DNA of 44,758 nt from positions 1 to 44,758 of the forward strand of contig CAJTEY010000034.1 in assembly GCA_910575775.1 (NCBI GenBank), read 5' to 3'. The position numbers were made by a program, and so were the translations under genes. The number at the start of each line of letters is the position of its first letter. The first letter of the stretch is position 1. Under the pieces are notes generated by a model. The model had not been told where the DNA came from. It ran no database searches and worked only from the letters and a program-made list of their open reading frames with translations. The DNA is from Lachnospiraceae bacterium. Its GTDB lineage: Bacteria > Bacillota > Clostridia > Lachnospirales > Lachnospiraceae. Shown here piece by piece: positions 15,687 to 24,804 of this stretch.

Positions 15687-16004
15687 TCAATATTCATCAG
15701 AAAATAGGATAGTCGTAACACTTCGATCCCATTCCGTAATAATCCAGATCTTAGTGCTGGATTCCTTGTGCTCATAAACTGCAAGAATCCGCTCTCCATC
15801 TTTCAAAGATTCATCGGCTGTCTGTTTATCCTCGTCACAGGTATCGCCCCAGTCACACTGACAATACTTTTCGAGCGAAACCTGAACAAAATTTTTAAAC
15901 AAGGAATCTTCCTTTATCCTCGTATCAACACCTCTAGTCAAAACAAGCCGACCAAGTTCAAACTTAGGTGTTTGTTTAATTGCAAAAACCTCTCTACTTT
16001 CCAT
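15687..16004 (-). CDS. Conserved mobile-element protein (105 aa)
   Basis: The pattern FELGRLVLTRGVDTRIKED, then CDWGDTCDEDKQTADESL and IWIITEWDRSVTTILF, is a recurrent small protein of Firmicutes plasmids and phages with no known activity. It has an AAAGGAG site and overlaps the upstream methylase-like gene by 11 bases. Confidence 0.65.
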   Translation of the reverse strand: MESREVFAIKQTPKFELGRLVLTRGVDTRIKEDSLFKNFVQVSLEKYCQCDWGDTCDEDKQTADESLKDGERILAVYEHKESSTKIWIITEWDRSVTTILFSDEY

Positions 16005-16944
16005 CTTTTTCTCCTTTCAAAATATCATTCATTTTATGGATCAACCGTCTAGTCTGCCAAACATCCGAAAAATACATCATAGTGAACCAATAGTTTTCGG
16101 TTGAATTCCCCTCTTTAATCGGGTTGGTAAACACATCGCCAATCTTGATATATGCGGCTACACCAAGAAGTGATAGATGAATATAACACATCAGTGCAAC
16201 AACCTCATCAATATCCTGCGCCACCACAAGAACATGGTTCTGATAATTAAGGTTCATCTTTTCTAACTGCCGCCTAACTTCATGCACGCCGGCGATCAAT
16301 GTTGCTCCAGCTCCACAACACGGATCATGGATTGTGATATAACCTTTCTCATCAATTTCTTTTGAGACATCATCAACAGCTATCTTAGCCATAAGATCAC
16401 AAATATGATATGGTGTGAAGAACTGTCCGTTTTTTCCGTCTCCTAATCTTAATTCCATAAAAATACCGCCCAAAAAGTCTTGCTCCGGATTTTCTTCCAA
16501 AGCCATGACTGTATGAGCGGCAAGTTCGGGAAACAGCTTTTGCTCCTCTTTGCTGTACTTGTTGATAATTTTTAAATATCTTTTCTCCCTCTCGTCATAG
16601 TGACTTTTATCAACCGGATTTGATAGAGAGCAGGCAAACATTACCACAAAATCTCTCCATACATCCCATGCCCGATGATGATTGGTAAGCCGTCCGAACA
16701 CTCTTAGAAATTCTTTTTTAGCATCCGGTCTTTTCTGCTGTGCAATAGAAGATGTAGTCGTTTTCTTAGACTGTGACCTTTCCGAAATATAATCCGGCAT
16801 CTTCGGTGGTTCATACTTAGGCGGCAGAGAAGGCGGTCGCTGTTTCATTTCTGCTTTAGGAAGTAGTTTTCCCGGAGCAACAGCAGGTTTTGATTTGGCT
16901 GTGGACTTCTGCTGCTTCGGTTTCTTTTTCTTCCAAAATGGCAT
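15994..16944 (-). CDS. N6-adenine methylase-like protein lacking the NPPY motif
   Basis: A basic, proline-rich N-terminus (residues 1-75) precedes an HsdM-type SAM-binding domain: QFFTPYHICDLMA and the motif I HDPCCGAGATLIAG. The expected catalytic NPPY tetrapeptide is absent. The corresponding place reads GDVFTNPIKEGN followed by YWFTMMYFSDVWQ. It may therefore bind SAM without methylating, or use an altered motif. Related phage proteins share this layout. Confidence 0.7.
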   Translation of the reverse strand: MPFWKKKKPKQQKSTAKSKPAVAPGKLLPKAEMKQRPPSLPPKYEPPKMPDYISERSQSKKTTTSSIAQQKRPDAKKEFLRVFGRLTNHHRAWDVWRDFVVMFACSLSNPVDKSHYDEREKRYLKIINKYSKEEQKLFPELAAHTVMALEENPEQDFLGGIFMELRLGDGKNGQFFTPYHICDLMAKIAVDDVSKEIDEKGYITIHDPCCGAGATLIAGVHEVRRQLEKMNLNYQNHVLVVAQDIDEVVALMCYIHLSLLGVAAYIKIGDVFTNPIKEGNSTENYWFTMMYFSDVWQTRRLIHKMNDILKGEKDGK

Positions 16945-16971
16945 AATTTTCTCCTTTCGTTATCACTATTT

Positions 16972-17154
16972 TTACAATTCTCGATAAAGTTCCTTTCTCG
17001 CTTCTCCGCACCAAAGTTTTCTGCCATCGTCAGTTAAAATAGTCACAATACCGTCTCTAAATCTGTACCCTTCGACTATTTTTCCCTCGTTCCATTTTCC
17101 GTCATGGAATATTGCGGCTCTTTGTCCTATGACATATGGAAATTTATTGTTCAT
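16972..17154 (-). CDS. Small SH3/Tudor-like hypothetical protein (60 aa)
   Basis: The start MNNKFPYV has GGAGAAGAAG. The sequence GQRAAIFHDGKWNEGKIVEGYRF alternates like a small five-strand barrel. That is a resemblance only. Confidence 0.5.
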   Translation of the reverse strand: MNNKFPYVIGQRAAIFHDGKWNEGKIVEGYRFRDGIVTILTDDGRKLWCGEARKELYREL

Positions 17155-17182
17155 ACCTTCTTCTCCTTTCAGTACATAGTAA

Positions 17183-17590
17183 TCATTCAAACGGTAATTC
17201 AGCCTTCAGTATGTTATTAAAGTTTCCCTTATTGCCGAGAGCTTTTTTCATGAAGCAAAGAGCCACCCCTTTTTCCGGGTCATACTTATCCTTTGGTTGG
17301 CACTTTACAACCGTTTTACTCCCGTCCTTCCAGATAACAATAGTCGCGGGCTCATTAAATATAATTTTTTCATATATTATATTGAATGGTATATTAGATA
17401 CTGCATTTTCTGTGGAAGAACATTGTTCGATAATTCCATCCAGTTTTATTTTTATCCTCTGTTCATAAGAAAAACGATCGGTTTCCATGTTTATAATTGT
17501 GACAGGCATTGTTTTACCATTCACGATTACTTTTACATCGGGTTTTCTTCCTACGCATCCCAAGCGTAAAAAATCAGATAATTCGTCCAT
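17183..17590 (-). CDS. Conserved phage protein with acidic end (135 aa)
   Basis: A beta-rich N-terminal half is followed by TIVIWKDGSKTVVKCQPKD and KGVALCFMKKALGNKG, a combination often seen in Firmicutes phages. Two ATGs lie two codons apart; I prefer the second, 9 bases after AAAGGAG. The C-terminus is ELPFE. Function unknown. Confidence 0.55.
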   Translation of the reverse strand: MDELSDFLRLGCVGRKPDVKVIVNGKTMPVTIINMETDRFSYEQRIKIKLDGIIEQCSSTENAVSNIPFNIIYEKIIFNEPATIVIWKDGSKTVVKCQPKDKYDPEKGVALCFMKKALGNKGNFNNILKAELPFE

Positions 17591-17613
17591 TTTCATATTC
17601 TCCTTTCAAATAT

Positions 17614-17650
17614 AAAAAGAGGGCTGCTACCATGTTTAAGTAACAACCCT
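17614..17650 (-). terminator. Rho-independent terminator after the SSB gene
   Basis: In gene direction AGGGTTGTTAC pairs with GTAGCAGCCCT (two wobbles) and is followed by TTTTTATATTT. Confidence 0.75.
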
Positions 17651-17661
17651 CCGCCTCAGTA

Positions 17662-18147
17662 TCAGTTAAACGGAACCTCGTCCGGCCCTTCCATAGAATC
17701 ATACTTATCAGCAAACTCATCCTCTTCGATGGTCACGTACATTGTCTTCAGGTACGCCTTAACTCCGGTCTTGTCGTTGACTTCCCAGTTGTACGGCCTG
17801 ATAGTCAAATCAACATTCCGAATCTCCGCATAGTCCAGAGAAGCAATCGACTCGTCATCCAGCAGAGTCTTTGTCTTTCTCGTAACCATATACACCTTAG
17901 GCGGAATGTTTTCATAGCTTACCTGTACCTGGAGATAATACTTCGGATTGTCCCCCTCCTCGCGAGCTTCAAGGATGCGAATGTTCCAACATTCCTCGCC
18001 GAGTTTCTTCGCCAGATCCACATCTTCGATGATAACGCAGAAATTGCGGCTGCCTTTGCGGTTATACTTGGATTCTTTTCCGGAGAAGTTTCTGAATATA
18101 ATTCTCGCATTCTCCATAATAATATTGTCATTTACTCTGTTAGCCAT
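17662..18147 (-). CDS. Single-stranded-DNA-binding-like protein
   Basis: The 161-residue protein is beta-rich ([50 protein letters not shown]). It ends in an acidic tail closing EGPDEVPFN, which resembles the DDDIPF tail of SSB proteins. It is directly downstream of the replicative polymerase gene and ends in a strong terminator. Phage gp2.5/SSB-like OB-fold proteins fit best. The fold is inferred from pattern. Confidence 0.6.
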   Translation of the reverse strand: MANRVNDNIIMENARIIFRNFSGKESKYNRKGSRNFCVIIEDVDLAKKLGEECWNIRILEAREEGDNPKYYLQVQVSYENIPPKVYMVTRKTKTLLDDESIASLDYAEIRNVDLTIRPYNWEVNDKTGVKAYLKTMYVTIEEDEFADKYDSMEGPDEVPFN

Positions 18148-18175
18148 TTTTGTTCTCCTTTTCTTTTTTTAATGT

Positions 18176-21100
18176 TTAAATAAAGGGCAGACCTTCCTCG
18201 TCATCTTCTAGTTGATTCATAAACTCCCGTTTTGCGACAATTTCAGAGATATCATACCCAAGGTCACAATCGATGTGGAACTGGTCATCATGGAACTTCG
18301 GGCAGTCAAAGCATGTAGCATACTTCATATCGCCACACGGCGGCAGCCACGGTTCAGGAATATCAGCATCCGCATCATTTGCTCCAAGTTCCTTAACATA
18401 AGGATCATCTGATACAAACCACTCAAAATCCCCATACGCTGAGATCGTCTTAACTGCTTCATCCACAAGCTTGTCATAGTAAGACCGATCAATGTCTTTT
18501 TCCTTATCCAGTTCACGAACCATCTCGGATTCAAGCCAGCGAAATCCAGATGAACCAGTTGCAGCATAATACTTACCGTTCTGCTCCCTGAGAAGCACAC
18601 CGCCTCCGGCACCGGGTTTGACCGGACAGAAAAGACCGACCTTTCCAATGAAGCGATAATTATGCCCTTTCTCTATTCTTGGACACAATTCGGCGCAGGT
18701 TGACTCCCATGTTGTATCAGAAAGCTGCCCTTTCCTGTACTTACCCTCGTCTTTTTCAAGCAACTTTTCATATTCTGTCACATCCGGCATTCCTTCGTTC
18801 ATGTCCAAATATAATGCCGACTTGACCTCTTTCGTTTCCGCCATATCTTCAAAGAGGATATCTTCCTTACTGAACAGAGTCTTGAAGACATACGGAATCT
18901 GAAACTGGGTTCCTGTTGCTGTCCATTTACCGAGACCGTCTCCGTCCTTGTATCTGGCAATATAAACAGCATCGTTTACCAGACACATTCTGTCGTATGT
19001 AGCCTCGTGTTCAAATGTGTATCCATATTTCTTACCAAAATCCATGACAAACTGGATAATCTCCGGTGTTGCATCCGGAATCTTAATGGAATCGGTTTTG
19101 ATGTGAGCGACTGTATATCCACGTTTCTGTACCTCATGCTTCAAATCCACCATAAACAAAGCCCCACGCTTTGCCACAATGTTGTCGATGTTTCTCGGAT
19201 CACGGAACGCATTCTCAAAGGACGCAGAAGTTAAACCATAAACCGAATTGATAGCGGTCTTCAGAGCATCTGCAAGCTGCTTAGATGTCATCTCTCCATT
19301 GATTACTTTCTGAATATAAGGCGTAAGTTTGCCGTCCAGCATCTTGTTTACAATATCCCAAGCCTCATGTTTGATACTGACACGGCCCTCAACAATATCA
19401 CGGAACGCTGTTGTGAATTTAACACCGAACAGAACCTCTGCAATCGCACTGTGTGGATGCATGGAAGCAATATCCAGCAAGGCGACATTTCCGTACATGC
19501 CAGGCTCAGAATATACATATCCGCCTTCTCCAACTTCTTCCCCACGATACATGGACTTTCCGTTCTCGAAAGTGTACCCCGGAAAATATGGAAGAAGACT
19601 TCCGGCTTCGCCATGCGTTTGCTGAACCATTTCCGGACAAGCTTCAGCCAAGAAATTGTAGGTTGCGGCGTCAAGGTTATGTACCGGTTCTGCGAGATTC
19701 CGATAATGAAACTGATCCTGTGGTTTTCGCTCATTACCAAATATAATCTTGGTTGTGAGCGTGTTCGTCGTGTCATTGACTGTCATGCCTGCCAAGTCAG
19801 CCAGAATCTGCCTGGCCGTCCAGTCCGCTTTCAAATAAACAAAGGCTGCTTCTGTTGCAATAACATCGTTATCACAATACTCAGCAACCTTAGTCCAAAG
19901 TTCTTCAGGAACCGGCTCATCCCAAGGAAATCCTAATTCCTGATGGTGTGTCCCTGCTTTTATGATGCGAATTTCAGCATCCGAGAAGCCTTTCTTTTCC
20001 AGCTCTTTTTCCGAGATATTTCCCATCTCAATTTCCAGTTTCTTCAGGCTCTTTTTATTTCCAGCAGAGGCAAAGTCATACACGTCCGTATAAGACGCAT
20101 TGTATGCCTCGCCAAAGAAACAATCACGGTTAGCGCCCTTCTTTGCCCCGACAATTTTCTGGGACAAATTGTAGAGCTGCTCATTTGTATAACCCATTAA
20201 CCTCGCATACAAAATATGATTATCGTAGCGGCGGCAGTTAAAGCCTACCAGCCGGAACCGCATCAATTCCTCGATTTCAGTCGGTGTCGGGTTAATCATT
20301 CGTACAACAGGTTTTCCCTCACCTTCAATCTTCCAGTTTACAAGGAACAGGTTTGGAAATACCTCCACGTCGTAAAATATAAGTTTTGCATTATCGTTCT
20401 TAACGCCTGCGGATGAGTCCTCAGACTTGAACTGCATCTTATTTACAAGCTTGATACAGTAATCTGCCTGATTCGTGCTGCTGGCTGCAAAAGCCAATAC
20501 TGCATTCCTCATATCCGTAACATCATAATTCAAATCACTTGCATATGCGTCCTCCAGTATTTTGTAAATAAAATCGATACTGGGCTTAGTACCCGGATGT
20601 ATTTCTTTCTCCAGATTACGCTTAATAAGTGTTCTAAGCCCTTTCTCGCTTTTAATTGCGTCAAAATTTACCATTTTGTTTTCTCCTTTCATCGGTAAAC
20701 CAGAGCTAATTGTCGCGATAGGCAAATCATTACACTTCGACAATTTCCGTCTTAGAGAACTCTTGCCATTGAACACCTTAACTTCTATGTGGTCATCGTA
20801 TATTCGACTCAGCTTTGTTGGATCGCCGGTATAAATATAATGAAGATGAATTCCGGCTTCGCTCTTGCTTAACTCTGCATAAGTCGGCGGCCATTTACTT
20901 GCTGCTTCAAGATTCTTCTCAAAGGATTTGTTACCGTCCTTGTCGGGAATATCAAAGTCGATAACTATGTGATTCTCCGGGACTTTGACATAGTGAAGTT
21001 TTGATGTATCAAGGTCTGATAATTTTGTTGTGACATCTTCCCATTTCTTTGTCGGAGTCTCTTTTGAACTGGCGTATTGAGCTGGAAAATCTCGTCCGCA

Positions 21101-22519
21101 AATATCAAATTCTGATGGGGAATCTGAATGAACTTCTCTAAAACTGATTCTGCTATCCCCTCCAGTTGATGTACCTGATTTTGTTTTTCCATTTTCACCT
21201 CCCGGATTTTTTTCAGGTTCAAATTTGTCTGATCTAAACCCAGAATAGTAGCTGCGAACTCTCGAACCATCATCAAGATTAAACCGTTCGTCATAGTTCC
21301 TGAAATAGTTCTTGAGTTCCTCTTTAAATGCCCTTTGCGGCAGAGAATATAAAACTTTTGCCTCATCGCAATAGGTCTTATACATTTCCCAAGCCGCTTT
21401 TAATGTCGTTCCGTCCTCCCTCTTGAACACGTGGTACGAATCAATGATGTAGTTGTAGAAATCATTCGATGCTCCGAGCATACTTATCGGAATATAGTCA
21501 TCGAACATACCTGGGTCACTCAAATATACTTCCTGACAATGATGCGCAATCGCACCAAGTTCAAACCCAACCTGCTTTACAATAGTCTTGTATTCCTTAG
21601 CATCCAGCTTATTACCGCTCGGAGATACATCTATCAGTCTTCTGATAAGACCAGACTTTGCATCCGTAATCTTTACCGGTTTATTCGTACCCATAAAAAG
21701 AAAACACTTAAACCGATTAGCATAAGTTGATTTGAACTTTTCATTTACCGTCATTAACTCATGAGAAACCAAACTGTTCAGTCTCGTATTATCCTCTATT
21801 CTTGACAAATCACCATCATGTTGAATCGCCACAAGAGGGTTACTTTTAAATGCCTCCAATGCAAATGAATTGCTGGCTGAGCCAAGAGCCTTAGCATCAA
21901 ACACAGAATAATATCCCTCGAAAAGCTGTTGAATAATGTTCAGAACAGTAGACTTACCCGTTCCGGCTGCTCCATATAAAACCATAAACTTCTGTAATTT
22001 CTTTGAGTCTCCGGACACAACAGAGCCAATCGCCCATTCGATCTTGCGTCTCTCTTCCTCGGAATATAATACGGACATCAGCTTGTCGTAAGCAGACAAA
22101 TCGCCAGCTTCAAGCGGATAATTCAGCTTTTTACTGGCGTAATCTTTTTTGTTCGTCGGGGTATTTGAAAATATAAGTTTCTCGTCCAGCATATGAAAAG
22201 AATCTCTTAACTGTTTCTGACAATATTTATGCCATGAATCAATCATGCCGGACTCAGCATCCCACATATGAAGGACCTTGATAATATCGGAGTCAAAGCG
22301 TTGGCGGTTCTCTTCGGCATATCTATCCAGTTCGCGGTCTATAAGCTGTAACGCATCCTGCTCATCCGTAGACCATAAACCACGTTCTTCAATCCAGATA
22401 GCGTAGAAATCACCGCCTCTTATCATAAGATCGCCGCTTTTCTTGATAATGAACTTTGGATAGATTTCTATAACACCACGCTTTTTACTACGTGTCGAAA
22501 TCGTTAAAAAGTCAATCAT
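18176..22519 (-). CDS. SF3 helicase - PrimPol - family B DNA polymerase fusion (1447 aa)
   Basis: One open frame carries the whole replication engine. Residues about 180-330 are a D5/SF3 helicase (YGAAGTGKSTVL; FMGTNKPVK). Residues about 500-610 are an archaeo-eukaryotic PrimPol domain (VIDFDIPDKDG, EAGIHLHYIYTG, EVKVFNGKSS). From about 715 comes a family B polymerase: exonuclease motifs YDVEVFPN, GFNCRRYDNH and YCDNDV; polymerase motif A DIASMHPHS (about 1013), B KTAINSVYG (about 1090) and C IKTDSIKI (about 1140). Motif C lacks the first Asp of the usual DTD. The start MIDFLTIS follows AAAGGAG. An internal start at residue 616 is also well formed (see findings). Domain assignments are confident; activity of each part is inferred. 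Confidence 0.88.
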   Translation of the reverse strand: MIDFLTISTRSKKRGVIEIYPKFIIKKSGDLMIRGGDFYAIWIEERGLWSTDEQDALQLIDRELDRYAEENRQRFDSDIIKVLHMWDAESGMIDSWHKYCQKQLRDSFHMLDEKLIFSNTPTNKKDYASKKLNYPLEAGDLSAYDKLMSVLYSEEERRKIEWAIGSVVSGDSKKLQKFMVLYGAAGTGKSTVLNIIQQLFEGYYSVFDAKALGSASNSFALEAFKSNPLVAIQHDGDLSRIEDNTRLNSLVSHELMTVNEKFKSTYANRFKCFLFMGTNKPVKITDAKSGLIRRLIDVSPSGNKLDAKEYKTIVKQVGFELGAIAHHCQEVYLSDPGMFDDYIPISMLGASNDFYNYIIDSYHVFKREDGTTLKAAWEMYKTYCDEAKVLYSLPQRAFKEELKNYFRNYDERFNLDDGSRVRSYYSGFRSDKFEPEKNPGGENGKTKSGTSTGGDSRISFREVHSDSPSEFDICGRDFPAQYASSKETPTKKWEDVTTKLSDLDTSKLHYVKVPENHIVIDFDIPDKDGNKSFEKNLEAASKWPPTYAELSKSEAGIHLHYIYTGDPTKLSRIYDDHIEVKVFNGKSSLRRKLSKCNDLPIATISSGLPMKGENKMVNFDAIKSEKGLRTLIKRNLEKEIHPGTKPSIDFIYKILEDAYASDLNYDVTDMRNAVLAFAASSTNQADYCIKLVNKMQFKSEDSSAGVKNDNAKLIFYDVEVFPNLFLVNWKIEGEGKPVVRMINPTPTEIEELMRFRLVGFNCRRYDNHILYARLMGYTNEQLYNLSQKIVGAKKGANRDCFFGEAYNASYTDVYDFASAGNKKSLKKLEIEMGNISEKELEKKGFSDAEIRIIKAGTHHQELGFPWDEPVPEELWTKVAEYCDNDVIATEAAFVYLKADWTARQILADLAGMTVNDTTNTLTTKIIFGNERKPQDQFHYRNLAEPVHNLDAATYNFLAEACPEMVQQTHGEAGSLLPYFPGYTFENGKSMYRGEEVGEGGYVYSEPGMYGNVALLDIASMHPHSAIAEVLFGVKFTTAFRDIVEGRVSIKHEAWDIVNKMLDGKLTPYIQKVINGEMTSKQLADALKTAINSVYGLTSASFENAFRDPRNIDNIVAKRGALFMVDLKHEVQKRGYTVAHIKTDSIKIPDATPEIIQFVMDFGKKYGYTFEHEATYDRMCLVNDAVYIARYKDGDGLGKWTATGTQFQIPYVFKTLFSKEDILFEDMAETKEVKSALYLDMNEGMPDVTEYEKLLEKDEGKYRKGQLSDTTWESTCAELCPRIEKGHNYRFIGKVGLFCPVKPGAGGGVLLREQNGKYYAATGSSGFRWLESEMVRELDKEKDIDRSYYDKLVDEAVKTISAYGDFEWFVSDDPYVKELGANDADADIPEPWLPPCGDMKYATCFDCPKFHDDQFHIDCDLGYDISEIVAKREFMNQLEDDEEGLPFI
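20672..20690 (-). promoter_or_regulatory. Internal ribosome-binding site and ATG inside the fusion gene
   Basis: GAAAGGAGAAAACAAAATG occurs in frame between the PrimPol and polymerase domains. It is as good as the starts of ordinary genes on this element and would give an 832-residue polymerase-only product (MVNFDAIKSEKG). Confidence 0.55.
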
Positions 22520-22523
22520 TTCA

Positions 22524-22733
22524 TTACCTTTTCTCCTTTCCTCCATTGATAAAGCTTTTGGCGGTTTCAAACCTCCAATCGCATCTTCCGTTGTAGGTGA
22601 ATATGAATTCCTGCTTGTTCGTCTGCCTTACACGTATGCTATTCTTACCATTCGGAAACCATATTTCTATATTCTCACCTGCATATTGCGGAAAATATAA
22701 TTCAAACCATTTGTATACATCTCCATGTGCCAT
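22524..22733 (-). CDS. Small protein upstream of the polymerase (69 aa)
   Basis: YKWFELYFPQYAGENIEIWF and FIFTYNGRCDWRFETAKSF suggest a short beta-rich protein. It has a GGAGGTAC site, and its stop lies within the polymerase ribosome-binding region, so the two are coupled. Function unknown. Confidence 0.55.
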   Translation of the reverse strand: MAHGDVYKWFELYFPQYAGENIEIWFPNGKNSIRVRQTNKQEFIFTYNGRCDWRFETAKSFINGGKEKR

Positions 22734-22748
22734 CCAGTACCTCCGAAT

Positions 22749-23297
22749 TCATACAAATTTATCCAGATACCAACACATCTGATACCAGATTTCAACCGTC
22801 CGCAAATCCCGGCCGCAATGCTCTACGGTGAACAAACCGCCCTCGCCATTCTGTGCGTATCGCCGTTCCAGAAACCGTTCAATTACTTCGTTTGCATAAT
22901 CTTCATCAAATTTTGCGTCCGTCATAGAACCCAAACCGAGATTTACAACCATGTTCCAAAACCACTGACCCGTCCTGTTTCCGATATCCGGGTCATCCAT
23001 GATATGTTCTTCACAACGAATAGCGAGGGCAATCATCATCTCCAAAACACTACAGGGCCGATTATCCAGATATGTTGCGATTTCAGAATTCTTGTATGAA
23101 TTCTCGTAACCGAAACGATACCGTAAGTCTATCCCATCACCCTCCCGGTTTCCGTCCATAGGAATCGTATAAGAAAAATCCACACGATTCAGAAATCGTA
23201 AAAGTTTACGATAGGATAAACTTTTGGAATATCGCCGATCCAATACGAGCTGGCACATCCAGTTAAAATATTTGCTATTCAGCTCGCTCCTTGTCAT
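22749..23297 (-). CDS. Conserved phage hypothetical protein (182 aa)
   Basis: Soluble and helical with many aromatic and Arg residues (YSKSLSYRKLLRFLNRVDF; CEEHIMDDPDIGNRTGQWFW; VEIWYQMCWYLDKFV). Proteins with this ending occur in phages beside a single-span partner, as here. It starts one base after its neighbour ends. Role unknown. Confidence 0.55.
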   Translation of the reverse strand: MTRSELNSKYFNWMCQLVLDRRYSKSLSYRKLLRFLNRVDFSYTIPMDGNREGDGIDLRYRFGYENSYKNSEIATYLDNRPCSVLEMMIALAIRCEEHIMDDPDIGNRTGQWFWNMVVNLGLGSMTDAKFDEDYANEVIERFLERRYAQNGEGGLFTVEHCGRDLRTVEIWYQMCWYLDKFV

Positions 23298-23876
23298 TTA
23301 TGCCTCCCTCTGGTGCGGGCGTTCTTTCTGGGCTTCTGAATAAGTCCTTTCGTCCATAAGAATCTCGTAGTCGCACTTCAACCTGTCGTTTCTCACAAAG
23401 ACAGAATCGTCCTCGTACTCACCGAAATGAGTTAATGATTCCATGCCGACTACATCGTCCACATCCTCAATCTTGTCGCCTCCATCATCTACCAGGATCT
23501 GATCCGCATAGTATGTAAGGCTTATTGTGTCATAGTCCTTAAACTCGCCAAACTCATCCGGCGATATTACATAAGGCTTGTTTTCTGCCATTTCTGTTCC
23601 CTCCGGTACATAACCCTCGTTTTTCAATATCCCCGCATAAGTAGAAATATCAGGCTTAGCTTCAAATTTCTCCAGTCTTGCTTCCGCACTTGACTGTGGT
23701 TCGACAGTTATTTCAACGTCAGAGAAGTTCTGTTCCCTCTTTGAGAATATCTCTTTTACAGAGTTAATCTCTTCCTCGGCAATCTGCTCATATTTCTTTT
23801 TTGCAAACTGCCATGTCACAGCAGAACCCATTGCAGCTCCAAGGGCAAACATGATAAGTCCCGTTACTTTACTCAC
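23298..23876 (-). CDS. Single-span membrane-anchored protein (192 aa)
   Basis: An N-terminal span (VTGLIMFALGAAMGSAVTWQ) is followed by a long acidic cytoplasmic tail (about 150 residues). The start is GTG behind GGGAGG and overlaps the preceding stop. Paired with the 182-residue helical protein. Confidence 0.6.
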   Translation of the reverse strand: MSKVTGLIMFALGAAMGSAVTWQFAKKKYEQIAEEEINSVKEIFSKREQNFSDVEITVEPQSSAEARLEKFEAKPDISTYAGILKNEGYVPEGTEMAENKPYVISPDEFGEFKDYDTISLTYYADQILVDDGGDKIEDVDDVVGMESLTHFGEYEDDSVFVRNDRLKCDYEILMDERTYSEAQKERPHQREA

Positions 23877-24033
23877 CGTTCATATCCTCCCTTCTTATTG
23901 TCATCACTGTAAGTGCCAGCCCCGTAAACAGCATGGACACACTTAAAAGGATACCTCCAGTGATGTGTCTTTTCTTTGGGGTATCCAGTACATAATCCAA
24001 TATTGATATTGTTCTTTCAAATCCTTCCATCAT
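23869..24033 (-). CDS. Small membrane protein (54 aa)
   Basis: Starts MMEGFERTISILDYVLD behind GGAGGGCG. A span (GGILLSVSMLFTGLALTVM) precedes a basic end. The longer frame upstream runs through another small gene and is unlikely. Confidence 0.55.
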   Translation of the reverse strand: MMEGFERTISILDYVLDTPKKRHITGGILLSVSMLFTGLALTVMTIRREDMNGE

Positions 24034-24034
24034 C

Positions 24035-24139
24035 CTACGCCCTCCTGCCATCTGATAAAAGTGCAACTCCGCCGACAAAGCAAACCCCGGCCAATGCCGC
24101 AAGGGTATAAGATACGATTGCTGATAAAAAATTACTCAT
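24035..24139 (-). CDS. Very small membrane protein (34 aa)
   Basis: MSNFLSAIVSYTLAALAGVC continues hydrophobic to FVGGVALLSDGRRA. GAAAGGAGAACAATT precedes the ATG, and the stop leads directly into the next start. It is short, but its signals are as good as those of its neighbours. Confidence 0.5.
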   Translation of the reverse strand: MSNFLSAIVSYTLAALAGVCFVGGVALLSDGRRA

Positions 24140-24152
24140 AATTGTTCTCCTT

Positions 24153-24689
24153 TCATTCATAGCTTGAGAAATAGTGGTTTCCTAATTGGAACATTGGGAC
24201 ACCATATTTGCTGTACTCTCCGGCTGTGAAGAATATAACATCCATGTTTGTGCGGGACTGTAATTCCTCCATAACAAGCTGGCAAATATCATCCCTCACT
24301 TCGCATCGGTCAATACGTCCGTTCCAAATTGACGAGAATTGATTTTCCTGATAGACAACATCATATGTGTTGTTTGGGAAATGCTCAGAATCTATACGGT
24401 TCAGAATCGTATCAATCACAAGACGTTTCCCTTCTTCGCATTCACCTTCAGCTTCTGCCATCGTAATGAGCGCAATTAAAGAAATATCCTCGTATGGTAA
24501 AAGCTTTTTCTCTTCTCCCAAAGGTTTTACAGTTACTATCGGTGACACATCAACAAATATTGGTTCAGGAGTCACACTATGTACCGTAATATCACCCGCA
24601 TACACGGTTTTATCCTCTACGGGAATATCACTTTGTAAAAACACGAGAACCGATAAAAGAAGAGCAGCGATCATAGTTACTTTACGCAT
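24153..24689 (-). CDS. SleB-type cell-wall hydrolase
   Basis: A signal peptide (MRKVTMIAALLLSVLVFLQS) precedes a SleB/Hydrolase_2 domain: IALITMAEAEGECEEGKRLVIDTILNRI, then VVYQENQFSSIWNGR. The Glu in AEAEGE is the catalytic candidate. It would act on peptidoglycan outside the membrane. Such enzymes serve phage lysis, DNA transfer or sporulation. Its place among membrane proteins rather than next to a holin leaves the role open. Confidence 0.8.
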   Translation of the reverse strand: MRKVTMIAALLLSVLVFLQSDIPVEDKTVYAGDITVHSVTPEPIFVDVSPIVTVKPLGEEKKLLPYEDISLIALITMAEAEGECEEGKRLVIDTILNRIDSEHFPNNTYDVVYQENQFSSIWNGRIDRCEVRDDICQLVMEELQSRTNMDVIFFTAGEYSKYGVPMFQLGNHYFSSYE

Positions 24690-24716
24690 GTGAAAACTCC
24701 TTTCAAATATAACAGG

Positions 24717-24751
24717 CTATCCTCATCTCTTTTGAGCCAAGACAAGGATAG
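24717..24751 (-). terminator. Hairpin downstream of the first DUF6353 gene
   Basis: CTATCCT and AGGATAG pair with a 21-base loop and are followed by CCTGTTATATTTG rather than a clean T-run. It could be a weak terminator. A 33-residue frame (MDGIDSIGSGDW) crosses it but is not convincing. Confidence 0.4.
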
Positions 24752-24804
24752 TCCGTCATTGTTCGGTGCCAATCCCCTGAACCGATACTGTCGATTCCGT
24801 CCAT

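Noticed and set aside
19367..19936. 189-residue plus-strand ORF opposite the polymerase
   Set aside because: It is a shadow frame over conserved polymerase motifs.
24696..24799. 33-residue ORF between the SleB-type gene and the first DUF6353 gene
   Set aside because: It crosses a hairpin, has no recognisable feature, and is more simply read as a 3' region with a weak terminator.
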